Source of the DNA: Cercis canadensis
Lineage: Eukaryota; Streptophyta; Magnoliopsida; Fabales; Fabaceae
DNA: 64,000 bases
NCBI GenBank assembly: GCA_003255065.1
Contig: QAOA01005363.1
Location: forward strand, 118,163 to 182,162
Direction of reading: 5' to 3'
Positions 11,854 through 23,044 of this stretch are shown here, piece by piece. The number at the start of each line of letters is the position of its first letter. The first letter of the stretch is position 1. The position numbers and the translations under genes were made by a program. The notes under the pieces are model-generated. The model was not told the DNA's origin, ran no database searches, and saw nothing but the letters and a program-made list of their open reading frames with translations.

Positions 11854-12060
11854 GTGTTCTAAAAATTTCTTTTAGTCCAAAGGGAGTAGAATCTATAAGT
11901 TTACTAAAGCTATCATTAATAAAAGAGAACTGTTCCTTTGTATCTTCAGTTGCCTTCTTGCAATTTAATTAATTGCCATTATTTCCAAAAGTCCTCAAAC
12001 CAAGTAAGAACATTACACGAACATTCTTTACATCATGTTTTATCCTTGATATTGTGAAGA

Positions 12061-12850
12061 ATGAGTAGTAAAAGAAGAAGTAGCAATGTTAAGGTGACTA
12101 CTAGTCGAGGTAGGAGAAAAGGGCTATAGTTGAAGAACAACAGACAAAGCTTGGTGGACGAACTACCCACATGTATGATTTAAAAAATATTTCTAAGCTT
12201 GTTATAAACTCGAAACTAAAAAGATTTCAATCTCTATAAAAATTAATATATCTATCTTTGTTTAAAATTAATCTAGTGTATGTTTAAAAATTTGTATAAG
12301 AGCTTTGTGTATGCTTAGTGTTCAGGTATTAGAATTTATTTTCTTTGTAAAACTTTTTTTTTTTTTAAAAAAAAAAAGGGTTCAATAGCAAACAAAAATT
12401 GAGTACACCTTGTTAGCAATTAAATTTGCTATAAGGGACCACTTGGTTCTCTCTAACCAAAAACTATTAAAAAATAAAACTAACTCATTTAGAAAAATAG
12501 TTACAAGACTAACTCATTTAGAGAAAAAGTTGCAACACTATCGTATTAAGAAAAATAGTTCTACAAAATGCATTACTAAAAAGAATGATCCTACTGTCCA
12601 CGGTATTACATGTTCTTTTTTTAAAAAAAAAAAAAAATTGGAATTTACTCTATTAATCACCGAAACTAGAATCAAAAGCAATTACAAGATAGGGGAAATT
12701 TCCTCAATCAATATTTAGTCAATACCTACAACCTACCTAGCCTGGTGCATCCTTTGAAGCAGGGATATCCTCGAAAACCAAACCAACCTCTAAAACATCC
12801 CAAACAACCTTCGCCAGTTCCGAAGGGAGCCAGTGGACAGTGGTATTAAG
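12061..12850 (+). pseudogene. Possible start of pararetrovirus 1 ORF1 beyond the promoter
   Basis: After the leader, an ATG at 12061 opens a basic peptide MSSKRRSSNVKVTTSRGRRK that stops after 22 residues. Further basic coding-like sequence occurs at 12421-12600 (FRKIVTRLTHLEKKLQHYRI) and a Pro/Lys-rich stretch near 12750-12845. Its position downstream of the promoter suggests the 5' part of the viral genome, which would make the copy circularly permuted relative to its left end. I do not recognise a conserved domain in it. Confidence 0.3.
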
Positions 12851-12859
12851 GGTCAGTTA

Positions 12860-14100
12860 AAATAAATAACTTATTTAAGTGATTATATAAAAAAAATTTA
12901 TGTGAAACTTTTGTAATATAATAAATTCATTTTTAATTAAATTATTTATATTTTAATATATAATTAGAGAAACATTTTTAAAATGAAAAAAAAATAACAA
13001 GAGATTATTCATTAGGCTTTTACAGAATTTTTACNTTTTACTTTCATATATTTTTGTCTCAATTTTTTTTTTAAATATCTTTTTCCATATTTTGGTAAAT
13101 TATATGATTTATACTTGGTCATCTGTCAAGAATATCTATGTCCATATAATTTTTTTTGGCATCTGCCCTACGCCATGTCATATCAAACTGTGGATTCACC
13201 TAAATGATAGGTGGATGCGTAAGTAGTAGTCCTCTTGGAGGTGACTAAAAGGATGGTGTTTCGACGCTGGACGGCTAGAGAGATATTGTGACTATGAGAA
13301 GTGAGTAACTTGTGATGGGGCTCCCACTTATATGGATAGATTATTGATTTTGAATGGTGAGGGATTTTGTCAATTGGTTGTCACATCTCATTTTTTTTTT
13401 AAAACAAAATTTAAATAAATCAAGTGAAACTATTATATACCACATCTCGTTGATCAAGTTGAAATTTGGTAAAGCAACTTAGGAAATTTATATCTCAAAC
13501 TGCCAGCTGTGGAATTCATTCTTTTGTCATAGATGAAAAGACAGTTTGAATTGAAATTTTTACCCAAATAATTGTAATATAATTTTACTTGGACAGCACA
13601 AAAGGATGAACTTCTTTAATATTGCATTGAGGGTTGGTATAAAAAAATATGAAGGTTTTTTTTTTTTTTATTTTTTATATATATATATGACAGTGTGAAG
13701 ACTCAATCTCTAATCTCCTATAAACTAACCAAATTCCTCTTACAAAATATGAAGATTCCAAGATTTGAGAAGAATTGCAAAGAAAGTAACAATAATTGAA
13801 ATATTCTTACAAAACTGATTTGGTTGGAGAAAGCACCAGTTTTCCTGTTGAATGTATTTGTTTTTGATATTTAATGAAAATTTATCTCATATAAAAAATA
13901 AAAAATAAAAAAACCATAATTGCTTTCTTTTATTTGCAATCCCCATGGAAGAAGTTGTTCCAAAATAGAACACATCCTATATCAAAATGAATATCAATAA
14001 GACATATCCCGTATCCACTGTAAGTCTTAAAGTAAGATCTTTGGCATGAGTAATTATTAGATTTTACTATGTGCTTTAGACCTGTTTTTCTTGATGATTG
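12860..14100. other. Intergenic, nothing recognised
   Basis: AT-rich DNA with poly-T runs, an N at 13035 and no supported gene. The N is flanked by short TTTTAC copies, again suggesting an assembly join. Confidence 0.5.
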
Positions 14101-14119
14101 CATGCTGATTTATGATATA

Positions 14120-15720
14120 GCAAAAGAACTCCCAGACAAAAGAGAGGCAAATGAATGGAAGAGAAAGGGAGAGATTTTTCTCTCCTTTATTTGAATGATT
14201 AAAATGAGTAAAAGAATAGGAAAGGAAAGAAAAAGTCATATTGTAAAATATTTTTACTAATTTACCCTTTATTATTAAAAAAGACATATATTAATATAAA
14301 ATTAAATAATATAATATACTTCTTTCTTTTTCTCTCTTGATCTCTCATATTTCTTTCTCTCTCTCTCTAAAGTTAAATAATATAGCAAATCCTATCTCTC
14401 TCTACTTTCTGCTGACTCGATAACACCTTTGCTTATCAATTCTGACTGCTTCTCCAACGAGCTTTTATTGGAGTGGAGAGCTTATAGATTTTTTATAATT
14501 ATTTTATTTTATTTTATTTTTTGGTAGAAATTATTATTTTATATTTGTTCTTAGTCGAACACGTGTGATTATAAAAAGTCACAAAAATTTGGTCATGTTT
14601 TGCCCTTTCTTTTTCATCAAAAGCCTTTATCCTTTGAAGTCTTAGATTTCTGCCATCTTGCATTGCACCTTGTGCCAAAATTGAGAATAAGGACACAAGG
14701 GAGTGCGGAGTAAAACTGGACAACATGGGCAAAATAGTAAATTAATTTTTTACCTCTCCAAACCCCCTGATTTGAGGGGTTAAAATTTGTAGATGGAAAA
14801 TGGAGTGTGGGGGTCAGAGTTCAACTCTTGGTTTCCCTCCCCTTTCAAACTAAAACTCTTAAACAAGGGAGTGAACTTTCTCATTCCTCTCATTTCCTTT
14901 CTTTTGCCCCCAAAATCAACTCCCAAACAGACCTTGCAAGTTCCTTTGGAGTGGAAAAGAGAGGAGAGGAAAGGGAGGAAAAGGAAGGAAAGGGAAAGGG
15001 AGGAGTTTTCCTCTCCTTTGTTTAGATGATTAAAATAAGAAAAAGGAGAAGAAGGGAGTCCTATTGTAAATTATTTTTACTAATTTATCCTTTATTATCT
15101 TTTCACTCTCTTTTTTCTAATTCAATTTTTTTTAATTATAAATGTAATTATTATTTATTTATTAAAAAATAAAATTGACAGAATTATATGTTATTTGATT
15201 TGCTTAAAAGAATTTTAAGTAAAAAGAATAAATTTTGGTACGATTGTGATTTATTGCAAAACATAACGTTCTTAAAATATAATGAATGAAATCTAAAAGC
15301 AAAATAATGTTGATTATGGACTTTCCCACCGAAAGGTTTGAGATAAGAAGAATATTTTAATGATATATATATATTTATAAATTTATGGTGGATGGTATGT
15401 TATGGAGAGATAAGGAAGTAGAACTCATTTACGGAATTGTGCTACCTATGGCAATTGCACAAAGTTGGTACAGGTACTCTGTTTCTTTATGTGACAGCAT
15501 GGGAAAAACAGTAAATTAACTTCTTACCTCTCCAAAACCCCTGATTTGGGGGGTTGAAATTTGTCGATGAAAAATGGAGTGTGAGGGTCAAAGTTAAACC
15601 ATCGGTTCCCTTTCCCTTTCAAACTTAAAATTCTCAAACAAATGAGTGAACTCTCTCATTCCTCTCTTTTCCCCTCAAAATCAACTCTCAAACAAACCCT
15701 AAGAAAGATATGACAGTGTC
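14120..15720. repeat. Cluster of two related MITE-like copies
   Basis: Left-type blocks (GGAGAGG..., then CTCTCCTTTRTTTRRATGATTAAAAT, A/G at R) occur at about 14150-14280 and 14950-15110. Right-type blocks (TTTACCTCTCCAAA..CCCTGATTT, then AAATGGAGTGTG, ending CTCAAACAAACCCT or CCCAAACAGACCTT) occur at about 14740-14938 and 15520-15705. Together with the copy at 15743-16220 they form three head-to-tail members of one family. Boundaries of the first two are approximate. No coding capacity. Confidence 0.55.
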
Positions 15721-15742
15721 CACCGTAAAAATATAACATCTA

Positions 15743-16220
15743 TGGTTTGTTTGGGAGTTAAAAGGGAAAGAAATGGGAAGGATACAAGAGGAAAGGGAGG
15801 GAAATGAAAAGAAAGGGAATGAGAGGAATTTTTTTCTCCCTTATTTGGATGATTAAAATGAGCAAAAGGAAAGAAAAAGAAAATAAAAAAAAATAAAAAT
15901 TTATAATTTTATAAATTTATCTTTTATTTATAAAATAGATATATTTAATAGAATATTTATTCATGTTATCTAAATAGTGTTTGAAAAAGAATTTGAAGAA
16001 ATAAATAGAGGTATAATAATGAACTACTCATATTTCCTCTCCAAACACCCTAAATTGGAGGAATACAAAAGTGAAGGCAAAAAAGAAATGTGGGGGGTTT
16101 GAGGTTACCCATTGATTTCCTTCCAATTTTTAATTTTGAACTCCTAAACAAGAGGATGAACACATTTACTCATTTTCTTTTCTCTTATTTTCTCATAATT
16201 TTAAGTCCAAAACAAACCCT
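15743..16220. mobile_element. MITE with GGTTTGTTTGGG / AAACAAACCC ends (Tourist-like candidate)
   Basis: The left end is TGGTTTGTTTGGGAGTT and the right end is CCAAAACAAACCCT. They are flanked by CTA on the left and TA-containing sequence on the right, which is compatible with the 3-bp target site of PIF/Harbinger elements but not exact. The subterminal sequence matches the two copies immediately upstream. The interior is AT-rich and non-coding. Confidence 0.55.
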
Positions 16221-16229
16221 TAGGCATTC

Positions 16230-17080
16230 TCTCTTCCACAAATGGGTCCACTTTTTTGAATGAATGTTAGTACTTACGAGAGAGGTGTCAGTTAGCTAAG
16301 GCAATATAGAATAAATAAGCATATACTGCGTAAAAGAAAGAAGAAAAAAAACAACTTATTTTATCAATAATAAAGTCTATTTTAAGAGATTTTATTAATG
16401 ATTGTTTTTGTTAGTACTTACCTACTTAATTATAAATATTACGTCATCTACCATCCGGCAGCCATACCGAATGTTGGTTATTATTTAAAAAATATATAAT
16501 TTTTTTTACATAATTGCATGCAAATTTAAATTTCTAATCTCTAATAAATTAAACATATAGATGAGGGAAGAAGATTATGGATTCTTCTTAATAAATAATG
16601 GCAGATGAAAATTCATGAAAAATATTTTCCTCCATCAATTGATAATTCTCCGAGGGAGATATGATCCTGGAAGACATAATAATGGTAGCCATGATCGATT
16701 ATATTATTTTCCTGTCTTCGACTATAAAATATCTCAACATGACAGAATAGATTAGTTTTAAACCCCAGAGATATCCCTTTTTTTTTTTGTCAAAAATAAA
16801 ATATTTATATTAAAAGGTATATATTTATAACTGTCATATAAAAAAAAACATTTAGTATTATAAACAATAACTATTATATTTTTAGTGATACATAAATAAG
16901 TCATATTAGTGATATCTAGTGATAACTTAAGTGATCATGTACATAATTTTTAAGATTGAGGAGCTTCTCAAGACTTAAAATCAATCCTAATGTGTTTATT
17001 TTGGTGATTGTTGATGTTATTGTGGTACTATATTTAACGGCTTAAATGTGCTCTTTTTTATATAGGAATTATAAATAAAT
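16230..17080. other. Intergenic, nothing recognised
   Basis: No gene or structured repeat is supported between the MITE cluster and the AT microsatellite. Confidence 0.5.
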
Positions 17081-17086
17081 AAATAA

Positions 17087-17087
<1 letters not shown>

Positions 17088-17129
<42 letters not shown>

Positions 17130-17130
17130 N
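17088..17130. repeat. (AT)n microsatellite ending in an N
   Basis: Pure AT dinucleotides up to the N at 17130. The true repeat length is unknown because the assembly breaks here. Confidence 0.9.
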
Positions 17131-17153
17131 TTTGTGTAGAGTATTAAATTGCA

Positions 17154-17704
17154 GGCTTAATTGCAATTTTGGTCCCCATATTTTAACCACTTGAACGTTT
17201 TGGTCTCCCTTTTTTAAAAATGAACTATTGAGTCCCTCTATATTCATAAAATGTACAAGTTTAGTCCATTTATCTTTAAGTCAAAATTTTTAGGTTTATT
17301 TCAAGGTGTAAAGTTCTCTGATTTATAATCCCACCGTTCAGATTGAAGAGCTACGTCTTGTGAATCTCTCAATTAAATTTCAGTTCGATCTAACGGTGAA
17401 AAGGTCTAAATTTTGCTGTTAGATGAAAAATTATGATTTTGGTATTTTGGGCTGAGTCCCACCGTTAGATCGAGCTAAAATTTAGTGAGGAGGTTCATAA
17501 GATGTAGCCCTTCAATCTGAACGGTGAGATTATGAATCAAAGAATTTTACACCTTGAAATAAACTTAAGAATTTTAACTTAAAGATAAATTGACTAAAAT
17601 TATACATTTTATGAATATAGAGGGACTCAATAGTTCATTTTTAAAGAAGGAGGACCAAAACGTTCAAGTAGTTAAAATAGGGGGACCAAAATTACAATTA
17701 AGCC
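17154..17704. mobile_element. Mutator-like foldback element, 551 bp
   Basis: The exact 9-bp target duplication TAAATTGCA lies at 17145-17153 and 17705-17713. The left end GGCTTAATTGCAATTTTGG is mirrored at the right end. The arms run almost to the middle (for example CACCGTTCAGATTGAAG versus CTTCAATCTGAACGGTG), so the element is nearly one long hairpin. No ORF of note. Confidence 0.9.
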
Positions 17705-17713
17705 TAAATTGCA

Positions 17714-18120
17714 CCATTCTAATATGAAAGACAAAATCATTGATATAATCATTATGTATATGATGAAAGATTTTTAGGCAGCCCCCTAAAAGGATGAAAT
17801 TTTCCCTGATATGACAAAAAGCTAATTGTTTCTGCGGCAATGACAAACTTAAGTAAAGCAATGATCCACAAATGGGAACAGCAGAAAAAATGAAAGTAAA
17901 GAGGTATCCAGAAACACAATATTAAATAAAGTTGCGGAGTGTATTTTCTTTTTTTTCGGCTAGAGATATATTAAGAAGAGTAGCAGATAGAGAATATTTT
18001 AAAGAAAATGTTTCAAGTAAAGTAAAAAAGAAAAAGAAAACAATCATTTATTTGTTGAGATGAATTTTTAAAAATATTTTATTAAAAAAAAGGATGATAC
18101 ATCCATCGCTTTTACTTATA
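17714..18120. other. Intergenic, nothing recognised
   Basis: No supported gene or repeat. Confidence 0.5.
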
Positions 18121-18129
18121 AAAGTAGTT

Positions 18130-18360
18130 TTTATAATAGGTTTCTTAGATACTTTTAGTATTTATGTAGTATGTCATACTACATAGAAATAATCAATAAA
18201 TGAATGACATGTGTACAAATTAACTGTTTTTAAGTTTTTTTAAAAAATTAAATAAATTATATTTTATATATAATAAAATATGAAAATTGTGTATACTTGC
18301 CACGTCAGTGTAGTATGACATACTTACGTAATATTATAGAATCTCTGTTTATAATAAAAT
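18130..18360. mobile_element. MITE candidate (weak)
   Basis: GTAGTATGTCATACTAC near 18166 and GTAGTATGACATACTTAC near 18311 lie in inverted arrangement, with loosely matching outer arms of about 50-60 bp. No target duplication could be fixed. Confidence 0.35.
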
Positions 18361-18583
18361 ATTTCTTTATCCAAACTTAACCGATCAAAGTGACAAATAC
18401 AAACGTTACCCAAAAAAAAAAAAAGAGACAAATACAAAGCAAGTACAATATTAATTAAATATTTTTAATAATAAATATTTCTTTATCCAAACTTCCGACT
18501 GCTGTAAAAAGAAAATGAGTCTATATTTTTTTGAGGGGACCACTAAGCTACCCTCTAAGAGGGAGTAATGTTACTCTTATTTA

Positions 18584-18835
18584 ATAATTTTGGTGTTATT
18601 GTGAAAATCTTGAAAAATTAAATTATTTAATATGTGTCAAAACACACAAGTTCATGATAAAATGCAAGAATGACATGATACAAGAAAATGTGTCAGGAAG
18701 TAATTATTTTTAAGTATACTTTCCAATACATGTTTTCTTATATTGTATCGTTATTGTATTTTATAAGAATCATGTGCTTTAATACATATTGTATGACTTA
18801 ATTTTTTGAAATCTTTGTAACGACACTAAAATCAA
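18584..18835. mobile_element. Foldback MITE, about 250 bp
   Basis: The left half (TAATTTTGGTGTTATTGTG onward) is imperfectly complementary to the right half (ending CGACACTAAAATCAA) over more than 100 bp per arm. Non-coding, with a target duplication not resolved. Confidence 0.6.
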
Positions 18836-18839
18836 CCTA

Positions 18840-20560
18840 TAAATTCAACTGGACCCCATCCAAAACGCATGGGTAGCTTAGCGGTTCCCTTCTTGGAGCC
18901 AATGCTGTTGGAGTCAAGATTATTGTAGATGAATGACTTTTTTTTTGTAATTGACATTGACACTTATATAGGTATTTGGTAACTGATTATAATGCAACAA
19001 GACAGAAATGACATATCGTTTGGGTCAAGTACTTTGGCAAAAAATGATAATGGCCAAGTTAGTCTCACAAGTTGATGTATATTTTTCTCATAGTTATCAT
19101 TACATTTATATTTTTCTTGGAAAATAACTACACATATAGGGAATCGCATCCTTAAATCAGTCATAATAATAATGGGGGCGGTATGTATTGCTGTCTAAAA
19201 TATATATTAATCATTTCATGATTGATTTTTTTTTTTTTTATCTGATTTCATGATTGATTTTATGTCGTCACCCATGACAATGTTGAAACTTATTGTTAGT
19301 TCTAATTATTCAATATCATAAACAAAATTGATTGTTGGGATAATTTTTCTTGGTTCTTAATTTTATTGAACTCCATTTACCAATTATACATGTGTAATAT
19401 TACACATATGTTTATTTTTACCCAAAAAAAAAAAGGAGAAAATAGTTTTTAAGTAGAAAGTAATTATTGAAAAATACTTTTATATTAATATATTTTTTTA
19501 TAAAATATTTTCAGATAAAAGCATTTTTCAAAAAAAAAAAAAAGAAAGCATTTTCCTTTATAAAAAGAGAGAAATTGACTTCTCATTTTTCAAAGGAGAT
19601 CGAAGTCATATTTCCCTTCTTAAAAGGATATTGACCCTTTATTAGAATTGATTTAGTGGATAAACCAAACATAGAAATATTTTTTAAAAATTCTTTTTGC
19701 AGCATATATAGAAAAAAAAAATATTTTTGAAAATTACTTTCTACAAAAAAAATTTACAAGAAAATGCAGAAAATTAAAGGAATGTCTTTTTCAATTTTCT
19801 TTTTCATAAACCATACTGACCCTACATGTTGAAATGGACATAAACGTGTTGATGTTTCCTTAAAATTAGCTGGCTTTAATGTTCGTTCTTTTACTTTGTT
19901 AAGGGAAACTAGCAAGTCTCTGTTTGACTATTACTTCTTCATTATCTCTTTCTTTAATTTCTTATTAAATATTTTCTCTTGTTTACACATTCCGATTCAC
20001 ATAACATTCCATTATGTGTACGGTGTTGTTATTACTGAGACCAGTGCCTTGTAGAAACTTTTGTACTTTGCCAAATGCCAAGACTTTGCTTCATTAAATT
20101 GTTGACTAAATTCAGAAAGCTTGCAAGTTTAATTTGTAGAACATCAAACGAGTACACGTAAATATATATTCTTTTTTTTTCTATTATTCTACTCTTTTAC
20201 TTTCTTTTATCCCTTCTGTTTGCTTTCTTTTACCTTTCACATTTCGAACCCTTAAACCCATCCTGAAGTAAGAATTACATAAACATAAATCTATACTTTT
20301 TCACAGCCAATTTTACAGTGGATCTGAATTTCAGAGCACATCAAATATAGCAGCCATGAAACCCTCTAGAACCTCACTTTTTTGGCAATTGCAGTCCTGA
20401 GCATGCAACAATATCTTTTTGTATTTCCCCTAATTAATGCAATTGCAATATATAAAACACTGATCTATTAAAAAATTACTACTTGTTCGCATTGATGTTT
20501 CACCTAATGTCACCCACTTCAGCAAAGACTATGGTCTAATCTCTCATATGCTTTCTTTTT
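18840..20560. other. Intergenic, nothing recognised
   Basis: AT-rich DNA with poly-A and poly-T tracts. No coding region is supported. A tRNA-like phrase near 18870 (GGGTAGCTTAGCGGTT) is not followed by a tRNA fold. Confidence 0.5.
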
Positions 20561-20569
20561 CTTTTTTTT

Positions 20570-20725
20570 TTTAAAAAAAAAAAAANAAAAAAAAAAAAGA
20601 AACTAGAGGCTACTCAACAAAGAGTAGCATATTCTCTCCTATAATCTCATCCCGTCTAGTCCAATAAGTTTTGAACAAGAAACCTTCACAATAGAGTATT
20701 TAGGTGTCCCCTTTGGTAATTTTAT
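20570..20725 (-). mobile_element. tRNA-derived SINE copy, minus strand
   Basis: On the minus strand it reads from about 20725 with a B-box-like TTGTTCAAAACTT, then GAGAGAATATGCTACTC and GTAGCCTCTAGTTTC, and ends in a long poly-A tail (the A/N/A run at about 20572-20599 on the plus strand reads as T). It aligns block by block with 51946-52110. The N at 20586 sits in the homopolymer. Confidence 0.5.
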
Positions 20726-20729
20726 GTAT

Positions 20730-21530
20730 GCTTTTGAAATTATTAAAAAAAAAAAAATAGCAACAACAATGTAATTAATTCACTAATAAGTTATAACTTA
20801 ATTGATACGTCTTCTTGAATCTTTTCTAGACCATATAATCGATTGAAGAAAGGTTAGTGAAATATAAATAAATTACATTACAAGTGCATGAACCCAAGAT
20901 CAAGAAGTATAAAAGAAAAAGAAAATTTATAGTTGAATTGGACCTAACATGATCATAGGCTATTACTATGTAAGAATGTTTTTTGGTATTTTTGCTAGGA
21001 CTCTAAGTTCAAACATGAAATCAACAATCTTTGAAGGCAATCTCAATACCACTATATTAAATATTGAGAGATATAGAGTTGTGATACTTGCCCGCTCTAC
21101 TACTTGAGACTTTCTTTTTTTCACAAGCATGATATTATTGAGCTTAACTAGTTATACTAAAACTTTAATTTGGGAGTTCAGATTAATTGGGTGTGCAATA
21201 GTGTGCAGAGAAAAATATGTGATTAGATTTTCTCATAGATATTTGTGACTTGCAGGTGCTCCACATAAACAAGTCCCTCCTTCGTTGGTGCCAAAATGAG
21301 CAAACCATTGAGCACGAACAGAGAATTTTGGTATTAATAAAACATATGGAAATTGCATATAGTACTGTGCCACATACTATAAACATGGTCTGTAAAAAGA
21401 AGCTCATCTACAACAAAATTTTCATTATTTTACGACTCTTACATTCTTTTACAAAGATTTACATAGAACTTCTGCATTATCCAATGTACAATTATCATGT
21501 TCATTCTCTTAGTTCTAATAACTCTGCCCG
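20730..21530. other. Downstream flank of the lipase gene
   Basis: No coding region is supported. The 3' untranslated region and polyadenylation site of the minus-strand lipase should lie in about 21250-21530, but no single signal stands out. Confidence 0.45.
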
Positions 21531-22970
21531 CTAACTACCTACAACAAATAAAAGAGCCAGGCCAAAAATAACTTCATCACCCCAAGAACTCATTATGTCC
21601 CTTGAGACTGAACCCAGGTCACCAAAGCTGTTTCCGCCGGCACGGAACATCTCCGGCAAGATGTTAATGTTTTGAGCACTTAAGAGCAACTCTTTCGCCT
21701 TCTCAAGCAAATTATTTACTCCATCTCTTTGAATTTGCAGCTCTTTAGGACATCTAAGAAGGCCTATATAGCTCTCCAGGTCATGAACACAAGAAGGGTT
21801 TTGAACGTTGAAGAAATCAAGCATTAGCTCAACACCCACATGAGCATAACAAGAACAACTCCATGGAAACTCATATCTCCCACCCAAAACCCTAAAATTT
21901 TCATTAAAAAGAACCCCAGGTAGTTTTGTAATGGGGTCATTGACATTGGTTATTCTTAGCACTTTGACACCCAATTCTTCACACCGCGTTTTAAATCCAG
22001 AGTTACCAACTCTAGGGCCTCCAAATGAGAAAACCGTAACAGGTACCTTCGATTTTCGGTTCTCTTTGTTCAATCCAAGCTCTGCGATGTCATAAGCAAG
22101 GAGAAGAGCCAATGCACTCCCCATGCTATGACCTGCCATCGTTATGCTAACATTCTTCTCCCCTTTGTATTTGTTTAGCAACCGTGAAACCTCCGAAAGA
22201 AGCTGTTCCCGGCAACTTTCAACCCCGAATTTCGAGCTTTCTTCGGAGGTATAAAGCGATAGAAATCCATATTCCACCTTCACCTCCGGCCGTGGATTAT
22301 GAGGATCAAGCATGGCCGGAGAGAGTGAACTCATGAAGTTCGCGATCCACTCATGGTTCGTCACAGTTCCCCGGAAAGTTATCACTATATCTCGCCGGCC
22401 AAGTCTCCGTACATCTTCATCGGAAGAAACGGCGACGTAGCCCATCCACCGAGAAGAAGAATTTTCTGTAGGAATGTTGATGTCAGGTGGTGTGGCATAG
22501 ATATATTTAGTGACTTGATAGCCACAATTTTCCATGCCCACCTCTCTAAAAATACTCTTCTTCCCATACTTGCAATTCAAGTATCTTTTTGACGTGGGCT
22601 CGAGATCAAACGCCTTATAACAAGCCGCGACGAACTCGCCATACCGGATAATTTCGCGGCGAAGAAGAGGGTGCAAAGGGTCTAAAAGATCTTCCCAGTT
22701 ATTGCACCCTTGAACCTCTCTCCAAAATTCGGAAAGAGAACTAGTTTTTTTTTTAATAACATCACAACCAACAGCAGCAAGCGCTCTATCAAGAGCTGGC
22801 GCGAAACCGGAAGCTACAAGAGACTGTTTAGAAGCAGAGATAAGTTCGTTTCTCTTAGGCAACGAAACCTGCCCAAAAGAATGACATTTTGGAAGAATAC
22901 TGCAGCTTTCTGATAATGTTGAAGTGTGATTCATGCTTGCAGTTGGTAGAAGATTTATGGCAGAAGCCAT
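21531..22970 (-). CDS. Plastid class I phospholipase A1 / DAD1-like acylhydrolase
   Basis: An intact, intronless ORF of 479 residues. It belongs to the lipase class 3 alpha/beta-hydrolase family. The nearest type I recognise is the chloroplast PLA1-I alpha (DAD1-like) group, about 480 residues long, which releases fatty acids from the sn-1 position of plastid glycerolipids and can feed jasmonate synthesis. The first 50 or so residues are Ser-rich and poor in acids, like a transit peptide. The family block [20 protein letters not shown] is at 82-101. The oxyanion-region motif ITFRGT is at 197-202, and the nucleophile elbow GHSMG at 280-284 gives Ser282. Asp345 (NVND) is the likely acid. His396 (VHDLESY) is the likely base, with His377 (YAHVGVEL) as the alternative. 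The C-terminus ends in a hydrophobic stretch ([12 protein letters not shown]). The start ATG at 22970 follows a short CT-rich leader. Substrate and exact paralogue are not provable here. Confidence 0.93.
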   Translation of the reverse strand: MASAINLLPTASMNHTSTLSESCSILPKCHSFGQVSLPKRNELISASKQSLVASGFAPALDRALAAVGCDVIKKKTSSLSEFWREVQGCNNWEDLLDPLHPLLRREIIRYGEFVAACYKAFDLEPTSKRYLNCKYGKKSIFREVGMENCGYQVTKYIYATPPDINIPTENSSSRWMGYVAVSSDEDVRRLGRRDIVITFRGTVTNHEWIANFMSSLSPAMLDPHNPRPEVKVEYGFLSLYTSEESSKFGVESCREQLLSEVSRLLNKYKGEKNVSITMAGHSMGSALALLLAYDIAELGLNKENRKSKVPVTVFSFGGPRVGNSGFKTRCEELGVKVLRITNVNDPITKLPGVLFNENFRVLGGRYEFPWSCSCYAHVGVELMLDFFNVQNPSCVHDLESYIGLLRCPKELQIQRDGVNNLLEKAKELLLSAQNINILPEMFRAGGNSFGDLGSVSRDIMSSWGDEVIFGLALLFVVGS

Positions 22971-22976
22971 AGCTAT

Positions 22977-23003
22977 AGAGAAAGAGAGAAAGAGAGAGAG
23001 AGA
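22977..23003. repeat. GA/CT-rich tract in the lipase leader
   Basis: GA-rich on the plus strand, hence CT-rich in the transcript, immediately before the lipase ATG. Such tracts are common in plant 5' leaders. Confidence 0.75.
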
Positions 23004-23030
23004 TTGTGGTTAAAACCAGAGGCAGTGGAG

Positions 23031-23040
23031 TTTTATATGA
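23031..23040 (-). promoter_or_regulatory. TATA box of the lipase gene
   Basis: On the minus strand TCATATAAAA lies about 60-70 bp before the ATG, allowing a start near 23005 and a leader of about 35 bases. Confidence 0.65.
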
Positions 23041-23044
23041 GTAA

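Larger units (their letters stand above)
3290..12162 (+). mobile_element. Endogenous caulimovirid 1 (decayed pararetrovirus), interrupted by hAT and Mutator-like insertions
   Basis: Plus-strand coding blocks appear in the order capsid with a zinc finger, movement protein-like, aspartic protease, reverse transcriptase, RNase H, then a further ORF followed by a TATA-type promoter. There is no integrase and there are no LTRs, which separates it from Ty3 and Copia elements and fits an integrated member of Caulimoviridae. A capsid-movement-protease/RT-ORF4 order is known for cavemoviruses and solendoviruses, so that affinity is inferred. All ORFs carry stops or frameshifts. The left limit is approximate, and the right side may reach about 12850. 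Confidence 0.75.

Noticed and set aside
18868..18930. Possible tRNA gene (GGGTAGCTTAGCGGTT)
   Set aside because: No anticodon arm, T-arm or acceptor pairing could be traced.
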